From JBEIUO01 sp964549785 (GTDB taxonomy: Bacteria > Planctomycetota > Phycisphaerae > Phycisphaerales > UBA1924): a stretch of 7,883 nucleotides of DNA. Numbering within the stretch: the stretch's first letter is position 1; each line of letters begins with the position of its first letter. The stretch spans positions 1 to 7,883 of the forward strand of contig CAZJXA010000157.1 in assembly GCA_964549785.1 (NCBI GenBank), given 5' to 3'. Shown here piece after piece: positions 1-6,679 of the stretch. The translations under genes and the position numbers were made by a program. A model generated the notes under the pieces. That model was not told where the DNA came from, did not search any database, and worked only from the letters and a program-made list of their open reading frames with translations.

Positions 1-836
1 AGTACTTTGATCCCGAGAACATCGTGAAACTCGCCATCGAGGGCGGGTGCAACGCCGTCGCCAGCACCGTGGGCGTCCTGGGCTCGGTGGCCCGCAAGTA
101 CGCCCACAAGATCCCCTTCCTCGTCAAGTTCAACCACAACGAGATGCTGACCTACCCCAACATCTTTAAGCAGTCGTACTTCGGCAGCGTACGGCAGTGC
201 TACGAGATGGGCGCCGCCGCGGTCGGGGCCACGATTTACTTCGGTTCCGAGGACTCGCGTGAGGAGATCAAGTACGTCTCCGACATGTTTGAGGAAGCCC
301 ACGCTCTGGGCCTGGTGACCGTGCTCTGGTGCTACACCCGCAACAACGCCTTCAAGGTGAAGGGCGCCGACGGCAAGAGCGTTGATTATCACTCCAGCGC
401 CGATCTTTCGGCCCAGGCGAATCACCTCGGCGTCACCATCAAGGCCGACATCATCAAGCAGAAACTCCCGACCAACAATGGCGGATACGCCGCCCTGAAC
501 ACCGGTGGCAGCACCTACGGCAAGTGGGATAAACGCGTCTACACCAAACTCGCGGGCAGCGACGAAACGGGCCAAGGCGGACACCCCATCGACCTGTGCC
601 GCTACCAAGTTATTAACAACTACATGGGCCGGGCACCGCTCATCAATTCCGGGGGCGAATCCAAGGGCGCCGACGACCTGCGCGACGCGGTGACGACGGC
701 CGTCATCAACAAGCGGGCCGGCGGCATGGGTCTGATCTCCGGCCGCAAGGCCTTCCAGCGGCCCATGAAGGAGGGCGCGGCCCTCCTCCAAGCCATCCAG
801 GACGTGTATCTAGATAAGGGCGTCACCGTGGCGTAA
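1..836 (+). CDS. fbaB: Class I fructose-bisphosphate aldolase (FbaB/DhnA family), 5'-truncated by window edge
   Basis: The enzyme cleaves fructose 1,6-bisphosphate reversibly to dihydroxyacetone phosphate and glyceraldehyde 3-phosphate through a Schiff-base lysine, in cytosolic glycolysis and gluconeogenesis. The reading frame is open from base 3 (YFDPENIV...), so the GTG at 24 is an internal valine and the true start lies outside the window. E. coli FbaB, as recalled, is about 350 residues, so roughly 75-80 N-terminal residues are missing. Strong family matches, numbered from that valine, are VASTVGVLGSVARKYAHKIP (13-31), VKFNHNE (34-40), GATIYFGSEDSR (68-79), ADIIKQK (141-147, which should hold the Schiff-base lysine), INSGG (207-211) and GGMGLISGRKAF (233-244), the last two being phosphate-binding loops of the TIM barrel. 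A short insertion around residues 160-187 (GGSTYGKWDK, GSDETGQGG) is longer than in E. coli FbaB. The gene ends at TAA 834-836, followed by only a weak 5-bp hairpin (836-849). Function is assigned with high confidence by family recognition. Confidence 0.95.
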   Translation, partial: YFDPENIVKLAIEGGCNAVASTVGVLGSVARKYAHKIPFLVKFNHNEMLTYPNIFKQSYFGSVRQCYEMGAAAVGATIYFGSEDSREEIKYVSDMFEEAHALGLVTVLWCYTRNNAFKVKGADGKSVDYHSSADLSAQANHLGVTIKADIIKQKLPTNNGGYAALNTGGSTYGKWDKRVYTKLAGSDETGQGGHPIDLCRYQVINNYMGRAPLINSGGESKGADDLRDAVTTAVINKRAGGMGLISGRKAFQRPMKEGAALLQAIQDVYLDKGVTVA

Positions 837-1483
837 GGCCATGCGGCCTCGCGCGAACTTGCCAACATCTCCATACATCTTCTCTGCACATCGTGACCTG
901 AACAAGCCCATGCGGTTGCGGCGAGGAGCCGATCGACGGGATCATCATGAGTCGCCGGTGGCGTGGGCTCCCCCGTGACGAGTGGCAAGGAAATGACTCT
1001 CGTAGAATGCCTCTGTTATCTTTCCGAACGGTCACGTCCTTATGAACTGTCTGTTCCTTCGGAAGCGCCACTGACACAACCCGCGCAGGCGTAGACGCCC
1101 TACTCTGGACCACGCCGAGCAGATTCTCGATCTGGACCCGGGGCGGGGCATCGGCATCATGCACTTATTCACGTTCGTGCAGGAGTTTCCGCTGCCGAGG
1201 CTCTGATCAGGCCGTGGCCCACGGGCCCGCCGGTCACAGAGGCCGTGGGGGAGATACCAAAGGCGGGAACCCCCCGATACCCATTCGGACCGCCACGGCA
1301 CGCCCGCCCTCCCTTGGGATTCATGGCCACGCCCGGACGCGAGGAATCGGCCTTGTTTGTTGACTCTCGGGGGTGCCGAAGGCTCACACGGCTCGCCACG
1401 ACCGAAAAATCGACGGAGGCCGCCGATTTCCCCTTGCACCCCGGCCCGACTTCGGGTAGGCTGCTGTAGTTCTCGGGCGGTGA
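837..1483. other. Intergenic stretch with no recognisable gene
   Basis: About 650 bases separate the aldolase from the decayed dockerin gene. Open frames on both strands here are short or Arg/Pro/Gly-rich, lack recognisable motifs and good ribosome binding sites, and look like high-G+C shadows. A 47-codon frame from ATG 841 and a minus-strand frame over 823-1164 were read and resemble no family I know. The stretch may be eroded coding DNA, since the next feature downstream is itself a remnant, but no homology could be seen to prove it. Confidence 0.5.
1405..1429 (-). terminator. Possible minus-strand intrinsic terminator hairpin
   Basis: Bases 1407-1416 pair with 1420-1429 (AAATCG/CGATTT, one A-C mismatch, then CGG/CCG) around a 3-base loop. 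Read on the minus strand, the hairpin runs into a short T tract (five T's, partly inside the stem). No minus-strand gene is evident to its right that would need it, so the function is uncertain. Confidence 0.25.
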
Positions 1484-1554
1484 GGACGCGGGCCGGGTGG
1501 CCTGCGGAGTCCGGCCCTCCCAAGCGGCGTGCCCCGGCAGCGGGGGAACGCCGC
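1437..1554. other. GC-rich hairpin cluster (structured region of unknown role)
   Basis: Two further inverted repeats follow the 1405-1429 hairpin. CCCGGCCCG at 1440-1448 is perfectly complementary to CGGGCCGGG at 1489-1497, and the pairing extends outward with one bulge to about 1437-1499. A compact hairpin at 1524-1554 has a 7-bp outer stem (GCGGCGT/ACGCCGC), a small internal loop, a 5-bp inner stem (CCCCG/CGGGG) and a GCAG loop. In DNA this GC-rich some pairing is expected by chance, so a structured RNA or an intergenic palindromic repeat is only a possibility. Confidence 0.3.
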
Positions 1555-1744
1555 CTCCTATTTCCACCCCGGCATTAACGAACTGGTCTTCGGCATCCTC
1601 AACGCCGCCACCTCCCCGACCGGCCCGTAGTTTGAAGCGACCGTGACGTACCCGGAACTCTGCCCAGCCGACTTGGACAATGACGCTGACGCCGACCCCG
1701 ATGACATCATCGCCTTTTTCAACGCCTGGGAATCCGGCTGCTGA
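1550..1744 (+). pseudogene. Decayed C-terminal end of a secreted GC-type dockerin-anchored protein
   Basis: Reading codons from 1550, the frame gives AASYFHPGINELVFGILNAA, then TSPTGP, a TAG stop at 1628-1630, then FEATVTYPELCPADLDNDAD and ADPDDIIAFFNAWESGC, ending at TGA 1742-1744. The part before the stop has the pattern of the last beta strands of extracellular sandwich domains (FxPGxNxLxFxxxN...PTG). The part after it is an Asp-rich EF-hand/dockerin-like segment with a terminal Gly-Cys, closely similar to the tail of the intact protein at 1920-3212. The stop sits where a GAG (Glu) codon would read GPEFEATV, so one G-to-T change could explain it. Upstream of about 1550 the frame loses recognisable sequence and reaches a TGA at 1481-1483, and no start or signal peptide is visible. 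It is probably a remnant; a sequencing error at 1628 cannot be excluded but would not restore the missing N-terminus. Confidence 0.6.
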
Positions 1745-1752
1745 ATGGTTCT

Positions 1753-1784
1753 TCGCCCGACTCACTCCCGGGCTCACCGGGCGA
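1753..1784 (+). terminator. Terminator-like hairpin after the decayed dockerin gene
   Basis: TCGCCCG (1753-1759) pairs with CGGGCGA (1778-1784) over an 18-base loop, 9 bases after the TGA of the remnant. The loop is long and the T-rich DNA (about 1791-1835) starts several bases later and is interrupted by C's, so it is a weak intrinsic terminator at best. Its position fits a leftover from the once-functional gene. Confidence 0.35.
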
Positions 1785-1906
1785 GTAAGACGTTTCTTCG
1801 GCTCTCCTGCATTTTTCCTTCTTTTCCGATTTTCCTGCAATCCAAACGCTGGGCTCAACATCCGATTCTGAATTTCGTTCATCCTGCGCGCATTCCCTAT
1901 TCCCCC

Positions 1907-1912
1907 GAGGAG
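1907..1912 (+). promoter_or_regulatory. Ribosome binding site of the CHRD protein gene
   Basis: GAGGAG lies 7 bases before the ATG at 1920. It is the best Shine-Dalgarno match in the window and fixes the start codon, which is also followed directly by a clean signal peptide. Confidence 0.75.
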
Positions 1913-1919
1913 ATTCACC

Positions 1920-3212
1920 ATGCTATCCCGTTCCGCCATTGCTCCCGCCCTCGCCCTTGCCTGCCTCGCTGGCACGGCCTCCGCCGAGATCCACCAGATG
2001 GTTTGCTTTCTCAGCGGCCGTCAGGAGGTTCCCGCTAACGCCAGCCCGGCGTTCGGGTGCGGCGTGTTCCGGGTTGATACCGACGCCAACACCGTCTCCT
2101 ACCGCATCACCCGGTCGCCCGTCACCACGGCCGAGGTCGCCGCCCACATCCACGGTTTCTCCGGGCCTGGCGTCAACAGCGGCGTCGTCCACGCCCTTCC
2201 GTCGGGCGAACTCAAGATCGGTGTCTGGAACTATCCGGAGGCCATGGAAAACGACATCCTCAACGGCCGCTGCTATGTCAACATCCACTCGTCGTCGCTC
2301 CCCGGCGGTGAGATTCGCGGCCAAATCGTCGACGCTGTTGCCGAACTTGATGGCGGACAGGAAGTTCCCGCCAACGCCTCCGCGGCCCGGGGCTTCGGGC
2401 TTATCAATCTCGACACGGTCACCAACACCGCTCGGATCTACGTCGGCCTCGACGGCGTCGTTGGCGAAGTCGGCGCCCATATCCACGGCATCGCCCGGCA
2501 GGGCATCAATGCCCCGGTCATCTTCGCCCTGCCCCTCGGGCCGGTGAAGGTTGCCACCTGGAACTATCCCGAGGCCATCGAGCAGGAGCTCCTGAGCGGC
2601 CTCTGCTACTTCAATGTTCATACGGCCGCCTTCCCCGGGGGCGAGATCCGCGGCCAGATCATCACCAGTGTGAACGTCGTTGACCGGCTTCAGGAAGTGC
2701 CGAATTCCATCACGTCTTCCGTGGGCTGTGTGCTCTGCGGCTTGGATCGTCAGAACAACGGGCTGACCTACGACCTCCGCATCAGCCTTCTTGGCAGCGT
2801 ACAGACGGCGGCGCACATCCACGGGTTCTCGCCCGCCGGTATTAACTCCGGCGTCGTGCACAACATCGGCATCGGCAACCGGGTGCTGGGCGGTTGGAAT
2901 TACCCGGCCGCCGCCGAGGCCAGCATCGAGAACCAATTGACCTACGTCAACGTCCACTCGAACGTCTTCCCGGGCGGTGAAATCCGTGGCCAACTCTTCT
3001 TTCCGCCCCTCCCGGCGCCCTGCTTCTGGCAGGCCACGGGGTCGTGCGCGGCGGACTATGACGGCGATGGAGACTTTGATTCCGACGACGTCGTCTTCTA
3101 CTTCATGGCGTTCGACACGTCAGAGGCCTGCGCCGACGCCGACGGCGATGGCGACGTCGATTCCGACGACGTGATCGAGTTCTTCAATAAGTGGGAGGCC
3201 GGTTCCTGCTGA
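1920..3212 (+). CDS. Secreted protein with three CHRD domains and a C-terminal GC-type dockerin-like tail
   Basis: 430 residues. Residues 1-22 are a Sec signal peptide with predicted cleavage after GTASA. Three tandem CHRD domains follow, at about 23-138, 141-249 and 252-361. Each opens with a QEVP motif, carries AHIHG (75-79, 186-190, 298-302), a WNYPEA-like motif, and closes with a (V/F)N(I/V)H...PGGEIRGQ block (about 120-135, 231-246, 344-358). CHRD domains are named after chordin; their biochemical role in bacteria is not established. The C-terminus (about 376-430) holds two Asp-rich EF-hand/dockerin-like repeats, DYDGDGDFDSDD and DADGDGDVDSDD, each followed by an aromatic-rich helix, and ends FFNKWEAGSC. 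This matches tails called GC-type dockerin in planctomycete annotations; calcium binding and a role in sorting or anchoring are inferred. The gene has a good ribosome binding site and its own terminator, so it is probably a single-gene unit. Catalytic activity cannot be deduced. Confidence 0.9.
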   Translation: MLSRSAIAPALALACLAGTASAEIHQMVCFLSGRQEVPANASPAFGCGVFRVDTDANTVSYRITRSPVTTAEVAAHIHGFSGPGVNSGVVHALPSGELKIGVWNYPEAMENDILNGRCYVNIHSSSLPGGEIRGQIVDAVAELDGGQEVPANASAARGFGLINLDTVTNTARIYVGLDGVVGEVGAHIHGIARQGINAPVIFALPLGPVKVATWNYPEAIEQELLSGLCYFNVHTAAFPGGEIRGQIITSVNVVDRLQEVPNSITSSVGCVLCGLDRQNNGLTYDLRISLLGSVQTAAHIHGFSPAGINSGVVHNIGIGNRVLGGWNYPAAAEASIENQLTYVNVHSNVFPGGEIRGQLFFPPLPAPCFWQATGSCAADYDGDGDFDSDDVVFYFMAFDTSEACADADGDGDVDSDDVIEFFNKWEAGSC

Positions 3213-3259
3213 ACCTCGTTCGCGATTGACCCCGCTCCGGGGCCGACGTTCCGACCGCA

Positions 3260-3330
3260 AACCCCGCCCGGCGGGAACTCCGCTCTCTCATGCTGAGAGC
3301 GGGGTTCCCGACCGGGCGGGTTCTATTATT
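3260..3330 (+). terminator. Long hairpin terminator between the CHRD gene and ppk1
   Basis: Two 28-base arms, 3260-3287 and 3295-3322, pair along nearly their whole length with two single-base bulges and one G-T wobble, leaving a 7-base loop (TCATGCT). TTCTATTATT (3321-3330) follows on the plus strand, 48 bases after the CHRD stop codon. This is the strongest hairpin in the window and fits intrinsic termination of the CHRD transcript. Its unusual length means it could also be a palindromic repeat element. Confidence 0.7.
3324..3329 (+). promoter_or_regulatory. Possible -10 element for ppk1
   Basis: TATTAT differs from the TATAAT consensus at one base and lies 46 bases before the ppk1 ATG. 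The -35 region would fall inside the right arm of the terminator hairpin and shows no TTGACA-like hexamer. The match may simply be the T-rich end of the terminator. Confidence 0.2.
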
Positions 3331-3375
3331 GCGTTGCGGCGGCAAGGGCTGCCTGCCCATCACCGGAACCCGTCC

Positions 3376-5550
3376 ATGCCACTCATCAAGACCACCAGAA
3401 CCGTCCCAGACACCGCCTCCGAGGCCCGCTTCTTTAACCGCGATCTCTCGTGGCTCGAGTTCAACCGGCGCGTCCTTGCCCAAGCCGCCGATGGCCGCGT
3501 GCCGCTCCTGGACCGGGTCCGGTTCTTGGCGATTTTCACCAGCAACCTCGACGAATTTTACATGAAGCGGGTGGGCCTGGTAAAGCGCCAGGTGCACGCC
3601 GGGGTCGACTCCGCGCAGCACGACGGCCTGACCCCGCGACAGCAACTGTCGGCCATCCGGGCTTTCACCTCGGACCTTCAGCGCGAGCAGACGAGGCTCT
3701 GGAGCCAGCACCTCCGCCCGGCCCTTGAAGGAGCCGGCATCCATCTGCTGAGGTGGTCGGACCTTTCCGGCAAGGAACGCCAGTGGTGCGAAGAGTGGTA
3801 CCAGACCAACATCTTCCCGGCGCTCACTCCGCTCGCCGTTGACCCAGCCCACCGCTTCCCCTTCATCTCGAACCTTTCCGAGAACCTTGCAATCACGGCC
3901 CGCGACCCGCGCGACGCCGCGGTGGCGCAGTCGGATCGGGCCACGGGCGACCGGGGCTCGGAAATCCAGTACGCCCGCCTGAAACTCCCCAATTCAGTCC
4001 GTCGTTTCATCGCTCTCCCGAACGGGTCCGATGCAGACCGAAAGTTCATCCTGCTCCGTGACATCATCCGCAACAACCTCTCGGAACTCTTCCCGGGCAT
4101 GGTCATGGATGAGCAGTTGCACTTCCGGGTGACCCGCTCGGCGGGCATCCAAAAGGACGATCTGGAGGCCGCTAACCTGCTGCAATCGGTGGAAGCCGAC
4201 ATCAAGCAGCGGAAGTTCGCGCGGGCGGTGCGGCTGGAGATCGAGCAAGGTGCCTCCGCCCCTCTCTCCCGTTGGCTTCAGGACAACCTCAGCCTCGAGT
4301 CGCAAGACGTCTTTGAACTCCCCCAGGACGCGGATTACTCGGCGTTCACCGAACTCGCCGAGCTCGACCGGCCCGACCTGCGCGAGAAGCCTTGGAAGCC
4401 GGTGGTCCCGGCTCAACTGTCGGGCGAGGCCGCCGGCGACCGCAACCCCGGCAATTACTTCGCCGCCATCCGCCGGCGCGACATCCTCGTTCATCACCCG
4501 TACGAGAGTTTCCCGGCCACGGTGGAACGGTTCATCGCGGCGGCCGCCAACGACCCCGACGTCGTGGCGATCAAGCAAACCCTTTACCGAACCAGCCCCG
4601 ACTCGCCCTTTATCGAGCATCTGGTGCGGGCGGCCGAGGCCGGCAAGCAGGTCGCCTGCCTCGTGGAGCTGCGGGCCAGGTTCGATGAATCGCGGAACGT
4701 TCTGTTTGCCCGCCGGCTCGAGAAGGCGGGCGTCCACGTGGCGTATGGTGTCATGGGCTTGAAGACGCACTGCAAGACCAGCCTCGTGGTGCGACGGGAG
4801 AACAAGGGTCTGCGGTGCTACGCCCACTTGGGGACCGGAAACTATCACTCCAAGACGGCCCAGTTGTACACGGACGTGGGCCTCTTGACGTGCGACCCCG
4901 CCATCACCGGCGACTTGGTGAACCTTTTCAACTATCTGACCGGGCTGGCCGCCGTCCAGCGCTATGAAACGCTCTTGGTCGCTCCCTTCAGCATGCGGCA
5001 ACGCTTCAACCAACTGATCGACCGCGAATCAGAGCACTCCAAGGCCGGGAGGCCGGCGCGGATCGTCGCGAAAATCAATTCGATGGAGGACCGCGATATC
5101 ACCGAACGTTTGTACGCCGCGAGCCAAGCGGGCGTCAAGATCACGCTGATCGTCCGGGGCTTCTGCTGTCTGCGTCCCGGCGTCAAGGGGCTGAGCGAGA
5201 ACATCGAGGTCTTCTCGGTCATCGGACGGTTCCTTGAGCACAGCCGGATCTTCCACTTCTCGGCGGGGCGGGACGATCCGCTCGACGGCGAGTGGTATAT
5301 TTCGAGCGCGGACTGGATGTACCGGAATCTTTCCAACCGGGTGGAGGCCGCGGTCCCGGTCGCGGACGATGCGGCCCGCAAGAAACTCCACCGCATCATC
5401 GAGGTGATGCTGGCGGATCGCCGGCATTCGTGGATGCTCGACTCGATGGGCTCGTACGCGAGGCGCGAACCTTCCGGGACCGAGCCCGCCGATTCCCCCG
5501 CTGCGATGGGGACGTTTCAGACGCTCATGCGCGAGGCGGAGCGGGCTTGA
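3376..5550 (+). CDS. ppk1: Polyphosphate kinase 1
   Basis: PPK1 reversibly transfers the terminal phosphate of ATP onto inorganic polyphosphate, usually at the membrane, for phosphate storage and stress survival. From ATG 3376 the protein is 724 residues, close to family length. The N-terminal domain starts with FFNRDLSWLEFNRRVL and contains RVRFLAIFTSNLDEFYMKRV. A head domain with LAVDPAHRFPFISNLSENLA follows, then two phospholipase D-like catalytic domains. His465 in GLKTHCK and His622 in FLEHSR correspond to E. coli His435 (autophosphorylated) and His592. Arg405 (LYRTS) and Arg435 (RARFDE) match the phosphate/Mg-site arginines 375 and 405; all four positions share an offset of 30. YISSADWM..RN near the end is also typical. 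A TTG at 3226 in the same frame is rejected because the reading would run through the terminator hairpin. No clear Shine-Dalgarno sequence precedes 3376. The last 26 bases overlap the 3' end of purK on the other strand. Confidence 0.96.
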   Translation: MPLIKTTRTVPDTASEARFFNRDLSWLEFNRRVLAQAADGRVPLLDRVRFLAIFTSNLDEFYMKRVGLVKRQVHAGVDSAQHDGLTPRQQLSAIRAFTSDLQREQTRLWSQHLRPALEGAGIHLLRWSDLSGKERQWCEEWYQTNIFPALTPLAVDPAHRFPFISNLSENLAITARDPRDAAVAQSDRATGDRGSEIQYARLKLPNSVRRFIALPNGSDADRKFILLRDIIRNNLSELFPGMVMDEQLHFRVTRSAGIQKDDLEAANLLQSVEADIKQRKFARAVRLEIEQGASAPLSRWLQDNLSLESQDVFELPQDADYSAFTELAELDRPDLREKPWKPVVPAQLSGEAAGDRNPGNYFAAIRRRDILVHHPYESFPATVERFIAAAANDPDVVAIKQTLYRTSPDSPFIEHLVRAAEAGKQVACLVELRARFDESRNVLFARRLEKAGVHVAYGVMGLKTHCKTSLVVRRENKGLRCYAHLGTGNYHSKTAQLYTDVGLLTCDPAITGDLVNLFNYLTGLAAVQRYETLLVAPFSMRQRFNQLIDRESEHSKAGRPARIVAKINSMEDRDITERLYAASQAGVKITLIVRGFCCLRPGVKGLSENIEVFSVIGRFLEHSRIFHFSAGRDDPLDGEWYISSADWMYRNLSNRVEAAVPVADDAARKKLHRIIEVMLADRRHSWMLDSMGSYARREPSGTEPADSPAAMGTFQTLMREAERA

Positions 5551-6679
5551 TGCCTTCGGACGACGGATTGAGAACCGCCGCTTCGCACGCGTCGAGGAGG
5601 GAGTCCAACCCGGCGGGGGTGTCGGCTCTCATGTTGATGTGACCCAACTTGCGTCCGGGCTTGGGCTCTTTGCCGTAGAGGTGCAGTCGGTGGCGGTCGG
5701 AGGCGGCGAGGACGACCGCCGCGGCCGGGGCGTGGCCGATGAGGTTCACCATCCCCGCGCAGCCTGACATGGCGGTGGCGCCGAGGGCCAAGCCCGCCAC
5801 GGCCCGGACATGGTTTTCAAACTGGCTGGTGATTCCCGCATCCATGGTCCAATGTCCGCTGTTGTGAACACGGGGGGCCATCTCGTTGGCGAGCAGCCCC
5901 TGATCGGTGATAAAGAACTCGATCGCGAGCACGCCGACGTACTTGAACTCCTCGAGCAACGACGCGGCGGTCGCCTCGGCCCGCCGGAGCCACTCCTGGG
6001 GCACCCCCGCGAGCGGTGCCCGCGAGGAGCGAAGGATGCCCCCGACGTGGACATTGGCGGTCCATGGATAGAACCGAACATCACCGGCGACGGAGCGTGC
6101 CGCGATGAGCGAACACTCGCCCTTGAACGGAACGAACGCTTCCACCAGGAGCGGAGCGTTCCCCAGCTCCTGCCAGACCTGCTCGGCGTCGGAGACCGAA
6201 CGCACGACCGCCTGACCCTTTCCGTCATAGCCGAGCCGGCGGGTTTTGACGACGCACGGGAGCCCGAGCCGACCGATTGCGCCGAGGAAGTCGGCCCGAG
6301 AGTGGGGGGCCTCGAACGGGTGAACCGGCAGGCCCGCGCGGATGAAGCACTGCTTTTCCGTCAATCGGTCCTGCGACGTGCGGAGGGCAACGGGGTGCGG
6401 GTGAACCGCAACGTCCTGTGCGAGGCGCTCGACGCACTCGATGGGGACGTTCTCGAACTCGTAGGTGACGACGTCAACCCGGGCAGCGAAGGCCGAGAGC
6501 GCCGCCTCGTCGGAGAAATCACCGACCAGCAGGTCGGCGACGTCGCCGGCGGGCGAGTAGCGGGCCGGATCGAGGCACAGGAAACGAAGCCCCAGCGTGT
6601 AGCCCGCCAACGCGAGCATCCGGGCCAATTGGCCGCCTCCCAGGATCCCGATGGTGAACGGTTGCTTGCGGTCGGTCAT
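5525..6679 (-). CDS. purK: N5-carboxyaminoimidazole ribonucleotide synthase (ATP-grasp)
   Basis: PurK uses ATP and bicarbonate to carboxylate 5-aminoimidazole ribonucleotide (AIR) to N5-CAIR, the substrate of PurE, in de novo purine synthesis. The product is 384 residues, within the usual range of about 350-400. The N-terminal pre-ATP-grasp domain shows IGILGGGQLARMLALAG (10-26) and VVTYEFENVP (70-79). The ATP-grasp core includes PCVVKTRRLGYDGKGQ (141-156), EAFVPFKGECSLIAAR (180-195), the substrate-contact stretch PWTANVHVGGIL (205-216), and EFFITDQGLLANEMAPRVHN (254-273) with metal-binding Glu residues. SGHWTMDA and SQFENHVRA (274-293) are PurK hallmarks. The ATG at 6679 overlaps the purE stop as ATGA and immediately precedes the conserved domain; a longer in-frame reading up to 6934 is antisense-like filler inside purE. 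Translational coupling to purE is likely. The C-terminus ends within the ppk1 coding region, with no terminator visible between them. Confidence 0.96.
   Translation of the reverse strand: MTDRKQPFTIGILGGGQLARMLALAGYTLGLRFLCLDPARYSPAGDVADLLVGDFSDEAALSAFAARVDVVTYEFENVPIECVERLAQDVAVHPHPVALRTSQDRLTEKQCFIRAGLPVHPFEAPHSRADFLGAIGRLGLPCVVKTRRLGYDGKGQAVVRSVSDAEQVWQELGNAPLLVEAFVPFKGECSLIAARSVAGDVRFYPWTANVHVGGILRSSRAPLAGVPQEWLRRAEATAASLLEEFKYVGVLAIEFFITDQGLLANEMAPRVHNSGHWTMDAGITSQFENHVRAVAGLALGATAMSGCAGMVNLIGHAPAAAVVLAASDRHRLHLYGKEPKPGRKLGHINMRADTPAGLDSLLDACEAAVLNPSSEGIKPAPPRA

Noticed and set aside
823..1164. Possible transposase remnant on the minus strand upstream of the decayed gene
   Set aside because: The translation was inspected for transposase-like motifs; no catalytic motif, terminal inverted repeats or target duplication could be seen.
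1245..1300. Riboswitch-like GGCGGGAACC segment
   Set aside because: It lacks the full conserved core of any riboswitch I know and does not precede an intact gene.
1169..1975. 268-codon minus-strand frame across the gene-free region
   Set aside because: It overlaps the dockerin remnant and the start of the CHRD gene; the translation is low-complexity Arg/Gly/Pro/Ala-rich with no recognisable domain.
1923..2993. 356-codon minus-strand frame opposite the CHRD gene
   Set aside because: Its Asp/Val/Gly-rich translation mirrors the CHRD repeats, it has no domain signal, and the plus strand carries a signal peptide, ribosome binding site and conserved motifs.
3226..3375. Upstream TTG extension of ppk1 by 50 residues
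   Set aside because: It would translate through the terminator hairpin and adds Arg/Pro-rich sequence unlike PPK1 N-termini; ATG 3376 gives normal length.
3994..5013. 339-codon minus-strand frame inside ppk1
   Set aside because: It is antisense to conserved PPK1 catalytic sequence and has no recognisable motifs.
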